Assembly: GCF_016861655.1 (NCBI RefSeq)
Contig: NZ_BOLN01000003.1
Coordinates: 280,272-344,271 of the forward strand
DNA from: Levilactobacillus lanxiensis
GTDB lineage: Bacteria > Bacillota > Bacilli > Lactobacillales > Lactobacillaceae
DNA: 64,000 nt
Direction of reading: 5' to 3'
In this document: positions 36,101-44,796 of the stretch, in pieces
Numbering within the stretch: position 1 is the first letter of the stretch
Layout: each line of letters starts with the position of its first letter
Notes under the pieces: generated by a model
Databases searched by the model: none
Told to the model about the DNA's origin: nothing
What the model saw: the letters and a program-made list of their open reading frames with translations, nothing else
Program-made: the position numbers and the translations under genes

Positions 36101-36130
36101 CCTGGGTTAATTAAATTGATTTTGTTGTAT

Positions 36131-36165
36131 GCAAAAGGCGGAGCTGTTGGGCTCCGCCTTTTTGA
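36131..36165. terminator. Bidirectional terminator between azlCD and the minus-strand cluster
   Basis: aaaggcggagc pairs with gctccgccttt, with A and T runs on either side; serves the converging azlD and repeat-protein genes. Confidence 0.8.
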
Positions 36166-36175
36166 TTGCGTTAGG

Positions 36176-37753
36176 TTATGCGTTTGGGTCTTTGGTTTCT
36201 GACTGGTTAGGATTCTTATCTGGGTTAGTAGGGTTGGATTCACCCGGTTGGGCTGGAGTTGGGGTAGGAACGATTGGATTGATTGGATTTTTACCATCAG
36301 TATTCGCGGATGCGTTGCCATCGCCGTTAGAGGTAGTGTTATCGCCGGTGTCGGTGCCACTGTCGTTAGAATCAGTGCTTTCCTCAGGCTTGTTATTGCC
36401 GCTAGCGGTATTGCCATTGCTAGAGCCAGTGCCTGCGCCTGGTTGTTCTGGTTGTCCAGTGTTAGGTTGTCCAGGTTCAGCTGGAGTGTTGCCACCTGGG
36501 ATAGTTGGTGCAGGATTGCCAGGTTGTCCAGGTTCAGACGGAGTGGTGGCACCTGGGATAGTTGGTGCAGGATTGCCAGGTTGTCCAGGTTCAGGCGGAG
36601 TGGTGGCACCTGGGGTAGTTGGTGCAGGAGTGCCAGGCTTTCCAGGTCCGGGCGGAGTGGTGGCACCTGGGATAGTTGGAGCAGGAGTACCAGGCTTTCC
36701 AGGTTCAGGCGGAGTGGTGGCACCTGGGATAGTTGGTGCAGGATTGCCAGGTTGTCCAGGTTCAGGCGGAGTGGTGGCACCTGGGGTAGTTGGTGCAGGA
36801 GTGCCAGGCTTTCCAGGTCCGGGCGGAGTGGTGGCACCTGGGATAGTTGGAGCAGGAGTACCAGGCTTTCCAGGTTCAGGCGGAGTGGTGGCACCTGGGA
36901 TAGTTGGTGCAGGATTGCCAGGTTGTCCAGGTTCAGGCGGAGTGGTGGCACCTGGGGTGGTTGGAGCAGGAGTACCAGGTTGTCCAGGTTCAGGCGGAGT
37001 GGTGGCACCTGGGGTAGTTGGTGCAGGATTGCCAGGCTTTCCAGGTTCGGGCGGAGTGGTGGCACCTGGGGTAGTTGGCGCAGGATTGCCAGGCTTTCCA
37101 GGTTCGGCCGGAGCGGTGATACCTGGGGTAGTTGGCGCAGGAGTACCAGGCTTTCCAGGTTCGACCGGAGTGGTACTACCTGGGATAGTTGGTGCAGGAG
37201 TACCAGGTTTTCCAGGTTCGGTCGGAGTGGTGGCACCTGGGGTAGTTGGTGCAGGAGTACCAGGTTGTCCAGGTTTGATTGGATTGGTAGTGCCTGGGTT
37301 AGTCGTTCCGGAAGTACCAGGTTTCTCAGGCTTGTTTGGTTTTTCTTGTAGGTTTGAGCTTTCAGAAGGTGTTATTGGTTTGTTTGGATGTGAGTCTGAC
37401 GTTGATGATCCCACACTGTTGATTGATTTTGCCTTGTGGGTATAAGTGCGTGCCTTTAATCCCGCTTTCGTTGCCTTGAGCTTGAAGTTTAACTTCGTGA
37501 GATTATTGTGCTTAACCGTAAGCGTGAACTTACCATGCTTGTTGGCAGTTGTCGAAACTTTTTCTCCGTGTTTCAGCTTCAGAAGTTCGATGTGGGATTT
37601 TGCTGTCGTATAACCAGTGACCTTGTGTTTCGTGACCTTGACGTGGGTAAACTTAGCAACGGATTGTTGGGTCTTAGCGGCTAGCGCACTAACTTCTCCA
37701 CCAGTAACGATTGAGACTAACGTAGCGGCCATAACAATCTTCTTCATATCCAT
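36176..37753 (-). CDS. Secreted Ig-like protein with Pro-rich collagen-like repeats
   Basis: 525 aa from the ATG at 37753, preceded by AAGGGAG. Signal peptide MDMKKIVMAATLVSIVTGGE with cleavage after SALAA. Residues about 28-115 form one Ig-like domain (VTGYTTAKSHIELLKLKHG, then TTANKHGKFTLTV, ending KARTYTH), shared with the three genes upstream. Then about 14 repeats of 19 residues of type PGQPGNPAPTIPGATTPPE, and a Ser/Asn/Gly tail without a sorting motif. The Pro-rich stalk should be extended; retention would depend on the basic Ig-like domain. Function unknown; plausibly wall-bound surface decoration. Confidence 0.75.
   Translation of the reverse strand: MDMKKIVMAATLVSIVTGGEVSALAAKTQQSVAKFTHVKVTKHKVTGYTTAKSHIELLKLKHGEKVSTTANKHGKFTLTVKHNNLTKLNFKLKATKAGLKARTYTHKAKSINSVGSSTSDSHPNKPITPSESSNLQEKPNKPEKPGTSGTTNPGTTNPIKPGQPGTPAPTTPGATTPTEPGKPGTPAPTIPGSTTPVEPGKPGTPAPTTPGITAPAEPGKPGNPAPTTPGATTPPEPGKPGNPAPTTPGATTPPEPGQPGTPAPTTPGATTPPEPGQPGNPAPTIPGATTPPEPGKPGTPAPTIPGATTPPGPGKPGTPAPTTPGATTPPEPGQPGNPAPTIPGATTPPEPGKPGTPAPTIPGATTPPGPGKPGTPAPTTPGATTPPEPGQPGNPAPTIPGATTPSEPGQPGNPAPTIPGGNTPAEPGQPNTGQPEQPGAGTGSSNGNTASGNNKPEESTDSNDSGTDTGDNTTSNGDGNASANTDGKNPINPIVPTPTPAQPGESNPTNPDKNPNQSETKDPNA
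36476..37270 (-). repeat. 57-bp tandem repeats with 171-bp higher-order copies
   Basis: About 14 units of 57 bp. A three-unit block of 171 bp occurs twice in a row nearly without change (about 36594-36764 and 36765-36935), a sign of recent amplification. Confidence 0.85.
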
Positions 37754-37808
37754 AACAAATATAATCTCCCTTATAACTGTTTTTACCAACTGTTGTGCTG
37801 GTGAAATT

Positions 37809-37854
37809 ACTATATCATGAAATGTAGACCAGCAAAAGAAGAGATGAAAATCAA
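37809..37854 (-). promoter_or_regulatory. Shared promoter box of the Ig-like paralogues, copy 1
   Basis: On the minus strand: motif GATTTTCATCTCTTCTTTTG, then 14-15 nt to an extended -10 (TGATATAGT). The same box lies at the same distance before the other paralogues. There is no good -35, so an activator is likely. Confidence 0.6.
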
Positions 37855-38025
37855 GAATAAATAGTTGATTGGTAAGCGGTGGTGGGGAGATACGCTTGTG
37901 GTGATATAAAATCAACGCTAATTGATATTTCGCCGATAAGACAATTATTAGGTTATTGTCATGATTTAAATACTATTTGGTAATGAATGCTAATTATAAT
38001 GTTGGTGGTCCAAATTATTTAGCCA

Positions 38026-38056
38026 CCAAAAAACGAAGCCAAGTAGCTTCGTTTTT
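38026..38056 (-). terminator. Terminator of the second Ig-like gene
   Basis: aaaaacgaagc pairs with gcttcgttttt; T run on the minus strand. Confidence 0.8.
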
Positions 38057-38066
38057 AGTGAAAATA

Positions 38067-38945
38067 TTAGCTATGGGTAAGTGGAGCAGGAAGTTGAGTT
38101 GTCGTACCGTTTAAAAAGTCATTGATGTTTTTAAGTAAACCAGCAACTTTTTCCCTGTTGCTAACGGCGTCTTGGATGGCGCTATCAAAAGCATCTAACT
38201 CTTTAGTAGCGTCCTTGTATTTTGAATCTCCCAGTTGCGCTTTGTATTCGTTAATTTTGGCAGTTAGGGAAGTGACAGTATTTTTTTCTTGAACGCCAAT
38301 GGGCTTAGCCTGTTCTTTTGCCAAATCAGCCTTAACTTTTTCACTAGAGATTCTTAGTGAATTGAGTTCAGCGAGTTGACCTTTTAGAGCAATGCTTTTC
38401 TTATTGGTTGCATCGGTAACTTTCTGTTGTGCTTCTTTTAGAACGCCGTTAAAGTGATCTTGCAGGCTCATTACTTGCATAACTACTTTAGGACTTAAAG
38501 GCTTTTCCTTATGAGTAGATGCAGGCTTCTTATCCGCACTAGAACTATCGGGCTTAACCACAGCAGGGGCAGTCTGCGTCTCAGTAGTAGCGCCATCGTC
38601 GATCGACTGCACAGCCTTCTTAACCTTATGCGTGTAAGTCCGGGCCTTCAAGCCAGTCTTAGTAGCCTTCAACTTAAATTTCAACTTCGTCAGGTTATTG
38701 CTCTTAACCTTCAGCGTGAACTTGCCGTGCTTGTTGGCAGTAGCGGAAACCTTTTCCCCGTGCTTCAGCTTCATCAGTTTGACGTGGGACTGGGCGGTCG
38801 TGTAGCCCGTGACTTTGTGCTTCGTGACCTTAACGTGCGTAATCTTAGCGACAGAGTGTTGGGTCTTGGCAGCTAGGGCGCTAACTTCTCCCCCGGTAAC
38901 AATCGAAAGCAACGTGGCAGCCATAACAATCTTCTTCATATCCAT
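38067..38945 (-). CDS. Secreted Ig-like protein with helical C-terminus (paralogue 2)
   Basis: 292 aa from ATG 38945 after AAAGGGG. Signal peptide almost identical to that of the 37753 gene (MDMKKIVMAATLLSIVTGGE). Ig-like domain at about 28-115 (VTGYTTAQSHVKLMKLKHGE, ATANKHGKFTLKV). A Ser/Pro linker is followed by about 140 residues of charged heptad-like helix (predicted coiled coil) with LAKEQAKPIG and LLKNINDFLNG. No anchor. Same promoter box as its neighbours. Confidence 0.72.
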   Translation of the reverse strand: MDMKKIVMAATLLSIVTGGEVSALAAKTQHSVAKITHVKVTKHKVTGYTTAQSHVKLMKLKHGEKVSATANKHGKFTLKVKSNNLTKLKFKLKATKTGLKARTYTHKVKKAVQSIDDGATTETQTAPAVVKPDSSSADKKPASTHKEKPLSPKVVMQVMSLQDHFNGVLKEAQQKVTDATNKKSIALKGQLAELNSLRISSEKVKADLAKEQAKPIGVQEKNTVTSLTAKINEYKAQLGDSKYKDATKELDAFDSAIQDAVSNREKVAGLLKNINDFLNGTTTQLPAPLTHS

Positions 38946-39001
38946 CTTAAATATAATCCCCTTTATAACTGAGTTGGCCAACTATTCTGCTGGTTGAAGC
39001 T

Positions 39002-39047
39002 ACTATAGCATGGGGGTCACCCCGGCAAAAGCAGAGATGAAAATCAA
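39002..39047 (-). promoter_or_regulatory. Shared promoter box, copy 2
   Basis: Minus strand GATTTTCATCTCTGCTTTTG, 15 nt, then TGCTATAGT as extended -10. Differs from copy 1 at one position of the motif core. Confidence 0.6.
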
Positions 39048-39204
39048 TGAAAAAGGTTCATACAATTAGCTGTGCAAATCACCAATAGCGACGGCAATCC
39101 AGGGGCCACACGTTTTCACAATAAATACAGTTGTGTCAAAAAATAATAAAAGGGTATGTAAAAAATACTAAACGGATATGAGTCATTTAATGGGTGAGAA
39201 AGTA

Positions 39205-39230
39205 AAAAAGCACACGCATTGGTGTGCTTG
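39205..39230 (-). terminator. Terminator of the third Ig-like gene
   Basis: aagcacac pairs with gtgtgctt; T6 on the minus strand. Confidence 0.8.
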
Positions 39231-39268
39231 GGCAGCCTAATATCTAGCTATCTCAAATGGTGAAAGGG

Positions 39269-40144
39269 CTATAGATTGCCGAAGTCGAAGGAGTACCCGG
39301 GCTGCATCAAAGATAGTTTGTTGGACTCGGCATCAGCACGGTTATACGCAGCTTCTGTTTTCTTTCGATAAATGGCCTCGTTGCGGATTGCTGATTGATA
39401 TTCTTCAGAACTTATAGCTTCGTCACATAGTTTGTTTACAGCATCTAGTTCTGCCCGAGCTTCTGCAATGGTACGGCGCTTTTCATCTGCGTCCGTAGTT
39501 GTTGCGGTCATGGCATTTGACAGGGCCTTTAGTTTATCCATTTGTGTTTGTAATAGCTTGTTGACCTTATCCGTTTGTTCTTGTTGTGCTTTTGTTAGTT
39601 GTGGAGCTTCGTTCCCTATTTGTAAATAAGCCAACAAGGCATCTTCAAATATCTTTCTTTGCTGATCAATTTGCTGCTTGGTATAGGTAGTAGGTTTGCT
39701 AGGGGCTGATGGTGTACTACTGGGTGTCGATGGTTGGGCAGTAGTCGGTTTACCACTAGGGGTCGGACTCTCCGTTGATTCGTGAGGCCTACTCAAGGCG
39801 GCTACTTGCGCCGTGCTCTTCACCTTGTGTGTATAGGTTCGGGATTTCAATCCAGTCTTGCTGACTTTAATTTTGAATTTGAGCTTAGTCAGGTTTCCTT
39901 TTTTAACACTGAGAGTGAAATTGCCGTGTTTGTTGGCCGTTGCTGAAGTCTTCTGGTTATTCTTCAACTTCAACAAGACTACGTGAGACTTGGCAGTCGT
40001 GTGTCCGGTTACTTTATGCTTCGTAACCTTAACGTGGGTGATTTTGGCGACCGACGACTGTGGCTTGGCTGCCAATGCAGTGGTTTCACCGGCTGTGGCG
40101 ATTGAGAGTAGGGCGGTAGTCAAAATAATTTTTTTAATATCCAT
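39269..40144 (-). CDS. Secreted Ig-like protein with helical C-terminus (paralogue 3)
   Basis: 291 aa, ATG 40144 after GAGGAGA. Signal peptide MDIKKIILTTALLSIATAGE, cleavage after TALAA. Ig-like domain (VTGHTTAKSHVVLLKLKNNQ, ATANKHGNFTLSV, ending SRTYTH), Ser/Thr/Pro linker (about 130-160), then about 130 helical residues rich in Gln, Lys and Ala, predicted coiled coil. Part of the four-gene tandem family; partner or ligand not evident. Confidence 0.72.
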   Translation of the reverse strand: MDIKKIILTTALLSIATAGETTALAAKPQSSVAKITHVKVTKHKVTGHTTAKSHVVLLKLKNNQKTSATANKHGNFTLSVKKGNLTKLKFKIKVSKTGLKSRTYTHKVKSTAQVAALSRPHESTESPTPSGKPTTAQPSTPSSTPSAPSKPTTYTKQQIDQQRKIFEDALLAYLQIGNEAPQLTKAQQEQTDKVNKLLQTQMDKLKALSNAMTATTTDADEKRRTIAEARAELDAVNKLCDEAISSEEYQSAIRNEAIYRKKTEAAYNRADAESNKLSLMQPGYSFDFGNL

Positions 40145-40200
40145 AACAAATTGAATCTCCTCTATAGACTAAGTTTCCAACCGATTGACTGGATTAAATC

Positions 40201-40246
40201 ACTATATCATGTTTTTCAATGCGGCAAAAGAAGAGATGAAAATCAT
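40201..40246 (-). promoter_or_regulatory. Shared promoter box, copy 3
   Basis: Minus strand GATTTTCATCTCTTCTTTTG, 14 nt, then TGATATAGT. Confidence 0.6.
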
Positions 40247-40298
40247 TAATAAGAATTGAGGGGCAACACTTTTTTAGCTAATAGGGGAGAACAAAGTA

Positions 40299-40327
40299 AA
40301 AAGCACACAGCCCCCACCGTGTGCTTC
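40299..40327 (-). terminator. Terminator of the fourth Ig-like gene
   Basis: aagcacac pairs with gtgtgctt around an 8-10-nt loop; T-rich on the minus strand. Confidence 0.75.
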
Positions 40328-40357
40328 GTCCTCATTTCCCCCAAAATAGTGTGTTGC

Positions 40358-41236
40358 TTACCTAATCTCCTCTGGCACATAGGTCTTATCTAGTGATTCC
40401 AGCTCGTCCATTAGACTGCTGAGCTTTGTCCGAGCATCGTCCCACGGAATCAAATATTTGTACAGATCCGCGCGTTCATCCTGTGAAGCGTAAATGGACT
40501 GATTGATGTTGGCAATTCGCTGATTCGCTAATTGAATGGCCGCGGTATCTTGCCGGGCGATGGCGTCGGCTAAATCCTTTTTAACGACCTCACGATTGGC
40601 CACTTGGTTACGGATGTTTGTGCTGCACGCATCAATTCGTTGTCTTATTGGCGCTATTTTCTGTGTCAACCGGACGTATTCCGCCTTAGCCGCGGCCACT
40701 TCCGCACGTTTAGCTAGAACCAGCTTGGACACGTTGACTCCAGTATCCGCGGCATTCCCCCCAGAATTACCGCTGGTACCAGGTCGGTGGTTCCCCGCTG
40801 ATGGTGAGGTGGGCCGCGCCGGTGCGACGGGCTTCACTGGCTTCGTTGATGCTGGTTTATTCGGCGTAGTTGCCGCCTGATTAGCTAACGCCTGCGTGAT
40901 GGCTTTGTTGATCTGTTGACTGGTAAATGTCCGTGACCGGTAACCTGGTTTCGTGGCCGCTAGCTTGAATTTCAACTTCCCCAAGTTTTGATGCTTCAAG
41001 CTGAGTTTGAACTTGCCAAGATGATTGGTCCGCCCACTCGCCAACGACTTCCCCCGAGCGTCGAAGAGCTGGACCCTGGCATTCTTGGTCGTTTTACCGG
41101 CCACGGTGTGTTTGGTCACCCGCACCTGTGTGAGCTTGCCAATGGTTTTGGTTGCGGCCAGCGAACTGATTTCCCCGCCGGCGGCAAGCGTCAGAGCTGC
41201 CGTCAGTAACATCGCTTGCTTAATCCCCGTAATCAT
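40358..41236 (-). CDS. Secreted Ig-like protein with helical C-terminus (paralogue 4)
   Basis: 292 aa from ATG 41236, preceded by AAGGAGA; a longer form has no ribosome binding site. Signal peptide MITGIKQAMLLTAALTLAAG, cleavage near SSLAA. Most divergent of the four: Ig-like part VAGKTTKNARVQLFDARGKS, RTNHLGKFKLSL, ending SRTFTS. Linker rich in Pro/Ser/Gly, then about 120 residues of coiled coil. GC content is higher than in the other three, and its promoter box is degenerate, so it may be the older member. Confidence 0.7.
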   Translation of the reverse strand: MITGIKQAMLLTAALTLAAGGEISSLAATKTIGKLTQVRVTKHTVAGKTTKNARVQLFDARGKSLASGRTNHLGKFKLSLKHQNLGKLKFKLAATKPGYRSRTFTSQQINKAITQALANQAATTPNKPASTKPVKPVAPARPTSPSAGNHRPGTSGNSGGNAADTGVNVSKLVLAKRAEVAAAKAEYVRLTQKIAPIRQRIDACSTNIRNQVANREVVKKDLADAIARQDTAAIQLANQRIANINQSIYASQDERADLYKYLIPWDDARTKLSSLMDELESLDKTYVPEEIR

Positions 41237-41287
41237 ATGAAGTCTCCTTACTCTTTTAGTAGGCACAATTTAATTGTGTACCCAGAG

Positions 41288-41331
41288 TTTATCATGAAAA
41301 CCAAGTCAAAAAAAGGAGAACTGAAAATCAC
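41288..41331 (-). promoter_or_regulatory. Degenerate promoter box, copy 4
   Basis: Minus strand GATTTTCAGTTCTCC then a T run; -10 region TGATAAACT. Recognisable but weaker than copies 1-3. Confidence 0.4.
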
Positions 41332-41607
41332 AAACAACGGTTGAGGGCCATCACTTCACTAATTTTAAATTCGGATGAACGGGAATTGAACGGCAAATGA
41401 AACGATTACATAAATCGACGTTTTCACAATATTCATATTAAAAACTTTGTGAAGTTATGGTTTCGAGAACCATGACGAGCCATATAAGCCTGATGAAAAT
41501 GCGTTATCAAAGCTCGCAGACATGGTTATGAAAACTAGGTGCTTATATTTTCAAAGTTACACGTTCACGACGGAGAAGGGGCGGGTGTGGGGGGTTCAAC
41601 CAGTATT

Positions 41608-41785
41608 AGCCGCAAGGCTGGTGAAAATGGCCTAAGCCGTGGGAATTTAGTCAGCGGACCTGGCCGCTGACTAAATTGGTAGCTTTGAGACTCGGTTTAT
41701 GAGGCTCAAAGTAAGTCCAGAGACCGCCTTATGGCTCTGGACGTCCGCCCCAGCGTTCCAGGCCATTTTCACCAGCCTGGAGGCG
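41608..41785 (+). repeat. Structured intergenic repeat, type B
   Basis: Closing stem ggctggtgaaaatggcc with ggccattttcaccagcc. H1 aatttagtcagcgg/ccgctgactaaatt, H2 ctttgagac..gctcaaag, H3 gtccagag/ctctggac. Downstream of the minus-strand cfa gene, so its orientation relative to the gene matches that of the minus copies after plus genes. Confidence 0.85.
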
Positions 41786-41810
41786 AAGGGACAAACCAGC
41801 TAAACGCAAA

Positions 41811-41857
41811 AAACACCCGCCAACCGGTGATCAATCCGGTTAGCAGGTGTTTTTTAG
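41811..41857. terminator. Bidirectional terminator after cfa
   Basis: aacacccgccaaccgg pairs imperfectly with ccggttagcaggtgtt; A and T runs on both sides. Confidence 0.75.
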
Positions 41858-41890
41858 TCGAGTGATCCGCGGTCACCCGAGTCATTTGAA

Positions 41891-43087
41891 TTAGTTAGCG
41901 ACCTTGTCGTGGGTCTCATCGTACATGTAGTCCCGCGTCATTGGCAGCATCCGGGCAGAAGGGCCCTTCGAAATCAAATACTGAATCACGTCAATATTAC
42001 CAGACTTGAAGGAAGCCGCGCAAGCCTGCAGGTAAAGATCCCACATGCGCACGAAGTTTTCGTCAAACATCTTGGCAACTTCATCGCGGTGAGCATTGAA
42101 GTTGTCATCCCAAATTTCCACCGTCTTTTGGTAGTGACGGCGCAGGGGTTCCATGTCATCAATTTGTAAGCCACTTTCGATGATGTGCGTGGTGTTTTCA
42201 ATCAAGCCAGGCACGTAGCCACCTGGGAAGATCCATTTGTTCAACCACCCATTGTTGGCCCCACCTTGTTGACGGGTAATCCCGTGAATCAAGGCAACAC
42301 CGTCGTTCATCAGGTACTTTTGAACGCACTCGAAGTATTGGCCCAAGTTTTCTTGGCCAACGTGTTCGAACATTCCAACTGAGGTGATGTAATCCCATTG
42401 TTCGTTGCCCAATTCCCGGTAGTCTTCCAAACGAACTTCGGCGACGTCCTCGAGGCCTTGGTCCTTGATTTGTTGGTTCACGTAGTCGTATTGTTCTTGG
42501 CTCAACGTGATCCCGGTAACGTGCAGACCGTAGTCCTTAGCCGCCGTCAACATCAGGGTACCCCAGCCACAACCAATGTCCAAGAGCGTCTTGCCCGGTT
42601 GCGGGTTCAACTTCTTGATGATGTGGTGGACCTTGTTCATTTGCGCCGTGTATAGGCTATCTTCTGGCGTTTTGAAGTAGGCACAGGAATACGTCATGGT
42701 GTCATCCAACCATAAGTTGTAGAAATTATTACCGATATCATAATGGTTTTGAACGTCGGTGATACTTTCCTTTTCCGTGTGTTTTTGTTTAGGTAAGAAA
42801 TGAATGAACTTCTTATTGTGGAAGAAACTGTCGGCGTTTTCGTAAGCGGCCGTCAGTAAGTCTTCGATGCTCCCATCGATTTCGATGGTGCCGTCCATGA
42901 TGGCTTCCCCCAGCGCGATGGACGCGTTGCGGGAGATTTCCTTGACCGGAATGGCCTCGTGGAAGGTGATCGTGATGTCGGGAGTGCCAGTCCCATAGAC
43001 ATCGGAAGTCCCGTCCCAATAGTTAACGCGAACGGGGATGTTGAAGGTGTGACTCAGAAACGTTTTGTAAAATGTTTTTTCAAGCAT
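41891..43087 (-). CDS. cfa: Cyclopropane-fatty-acyl-phospholipid synthase
   Basis: 398 aa from ATG 43087, placed by AAAGGA on the minus strand; a longer frame start at 43147 has none. SAM loop [17 protein letters not shown], upstream substrate region [20 protein letters not shown], then SCAYF, and [12 protein letters not shown]. Adds a methylene group across lipid double bonds, a common acid-stress response in lactobacilli. Single gene. Confidence 0.95.
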   Translation of the reverse strand: MLEKTFYKTFLSHTFNIPVRVNYWDGTSDVYGTGTPDITITFHEAIPVKEISRNASIALGEAIMDGTIEIDGSIEDLLTAAYENADSFFHNKKFIHFLPKQKHTEKESITDVQNHYDIGNNFYNLWLDDTMTYSCAYFKTPEDSLYTAQMNKVHHIIKKLNPQPGKTLLDIGCGWGTLMLTAAKDYGLHVTGITLSQEQYDYVNQQIKDQGLEDVAEVRLEDYRELGNEQWDYITSVGMFEHVGQENLGQYFECVQKYLMNDGVALIHGITRQQGGANNGWLNKWIFPGGYVPGLIENTTHIIESGLQIDDMEPLRRHYQKTVEIWDDNFNAHRDEVAKMFDENFVRMWDLYLQACAASFKSGNIDVIQYLISKGPSARMLPMTRDYMYDETHDKVAN

Positions 43088-43269
43088 GACAGGGGTCCTT
43101 TCCGGTTTTCTAGGTTTGAATTTGGACACAAAGAAAATAAAATTCACTTGGTCATTATACGCCTTTAAGGGGGGAAAGGGTAAGGGGAGACTTGGTGAAA
43201 GCGGTTAACATTAATTTGCGATTAGTCCGCGGTAAAATTTGGGGGGTTCATTAAAGATTAAGCAGGAAA

Positions 43270-43289
43270 CCTGCGATTTCAATCGCGGG
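43270..43289. mobile_element. Left-end hairpin of the TnpB element
   Basis: cctgcgatt pairs with aatcgcggg around a 2-nt gap, followed by gatgaatg. A subterminal hairpin of this kind is expected at an IS200/IS605 left end. Confidence 0.45.
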
Positions 43290-43383
43290 ATGAATGCTAG
43301 AACTTAACGCTTTCTAAAACATATGTTCCCCTATGGGTGGCTAAATATGGTATACTTAGACCAATCTTCAGGGGAGGTAGCCG

Positions 43384-44604
43384 TTGGTTAAACTAGGTCG
43401 AACAATTAAATTACGACTCTATCCAGACAGTAAACAGTCGGCAGATTTCTTAGCAATGAGCCGAGAGTACCAGCGATTGGCTAATATCGTCAGTCAATGG
43501 ATCTTTGACCACGAGTTTCCATTAAGTTGGTTAAAAATCAACCACCAGCTGTACCAAGTTCTCAGACAAGAATCGCCATTGAACAGTCAAATGATTCAGT
43601 CTGTCTTTCGGACGGTCGCAGCGCGTTACAAAACTGTTCAGGAACAGATGAAACAACATCCTCGCCGTTATAAGAGCGAAGACAACAAGTGGGTTCAAGT
43701 TCCCAGGGACTTGACTTGGTTGGTGAAGCCCATCCATTTTCGCCGACCACAGGCAGATTTAGTTCGCCAAAGAAACTATTCCTTTGTGGATGAGATGAAC
43801 CGAATCTCAATCTCCACCTTAGGTAAGCGGACGAAGCTGTGCTTTACCGACAAAGGGTTCGAAGACTATTTTCACGGAGACTGGAAACTCGGTACCGCCA
43901 AATTAGTCCACAATCGTGGCAAGTGGTTCCTCCACATTGGTATCACCAAAGAAGTTGATGACTTTGATAAACAGGGCTGTCCGAAGATTGTCGGCATTGA
44001 CCGCGGTTTACGCTTTCTGGCAACAATATATGATCACTTGGGCAAGACATTGTTCTTTGACGGCCAGAAAGTTTTACGGAAGCGGAAGAAGTTCCTAGAA
44101 ATTCGGCGACAACTGCAAAGTAAGGGCACCAAGTCTGCCAAGAAAAAGTTGAAACAACTAGCGCAACGAGAGAACCGCTGGATGTCCGATGTGAATCACC
44201 GGATAGCCAAGACACTCGTTGCCCTATATGGTTCGCATACACTTTTTGTTTTGGAAGACTTAACCAACGTAACATTCAATACTGATGACTTACCTAAGTC
44301 TTTGCGTAATAGCCATCGTTCTTGGTCCTTTTTCCAGCTAGAATCGTTCTTAATGTATAAGGCCCAAGAAGTCCAAAGCACTGTTGTAAAAGTGAATCCA
44401 GCATTCACTTCACAACGCTGTCCCAAGTGCGGACTAGTTGAGAAGACTAACCGGCATCACGAGACTCATGAGTATTGGTGTATCCAATGTCAGTATCGTT
44501 GTAATGACGACCGATTAGGAGCCATGAATATTGAGATGCTTGGGCGAGACTGGCTGAATGGTGTTAAGCATCCAAAGATCAAAAAACTAACAGCTATTGG
44601 GTAG
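43384..44604 (+). CDS. tnpB: TnpB (IS605 OrfB) RNA-guided nuclease
   Basis: 406 aa from TTG 43384 after GGGGAGG. RuvC-like acidic residues are all present: Asp in KIVGIDRGLRFLATI, Glu in LFVLEDLTNVTF, Asp in CNDDRLGAMNI. Zinc ribbon CPKCG..CIQCQYRC near the C-terminus. Intact, with no tnpA beside it, so this is a solo-TnpB element that would need a TnpA in trans to move. TnpB proteins cut DNA guided by an RNA from the element's right end. Confidence 0.9.
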   Translation: MVKLGRTIKLRLYPDSKQSADFLAMSREYQRLANIVSQWIFDHEFPLSWLKINHQLYQVLRQESPLNSQMIQSVFRTVAARYKTVQEQMKQHPRRYKSEDNKWVQVPRDLTWLVKPIHFRRPQADLVRQRNYSFVDEMNRISISTLGKRTKLCFTDKGFEDYFHGDWKLGTAKLVHNRGKWFLHIGITKEVDDFDKQGCPKIVGIDRGLRFLATIYDHLGKTLFFDGQKVLRKRKKFLEIRRQLQSKGTKSAKKKLKQLAQRENRWMSDVNHRIAKTLVALYGSHTLFVLEDLTNVTFNTDDLPKSLRNSHRSWSFFQLESFLMYKAQEVQSTVVKVNPAFTSQRCPKCGLVEKTNRHHETHEYWCIQCQYRCNDDRLGAMNIEMLGRDWLNGVKHPKIKKLTAIG

Positions 44605-44740
44605 ATCCTGATAGTTAAACGGGTAGCCGTCAATTACCCGATGATGTTGCCACTACGAGTAGGAGTGTCTTAACGGACATGTTGGACTACTGTGTCACCA
44701 GACACGTGAGCGACAAGCCTCTGAATTCATTCAGGAGCAA
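44605..44740 (+). ncRNA. Right end and probable omega-RNA region of the TnpB element
   Basis: Just after tnpB: hairpin cgggta/tacccg near 44620-44641, more GC-rich stems, and a terminal hairpin cctctgaa..ttcaggag near 44716-44733. In this family the guide RNA scaffold covers the tnpB 3' end and right end, and the guide is taken from flanking DNA beyond the end. The exact border is not fixed. Confidence 0.45.
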
Positions 44741-44796
44741 TTGACTCGGCTTGCATGGTATAATGGAGATACAATTAACCAGCGGAGGTCTTTCAT

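Noticed and set aside
36476..37270. CRISPR array
   Set aside because: The 57-bp units are coding, continuous and without unique spacers. I saw no CRISPR array or cas gene anywhere in the window.
36129..37445. Plus-strand frame of 438 codons with Gly-rich repeats
   Set aside because: It is the antisense shadow of the Pro-rich repeats of the minus-strand secreted protein, which has signal peptide, promoter and ribosome binding site.
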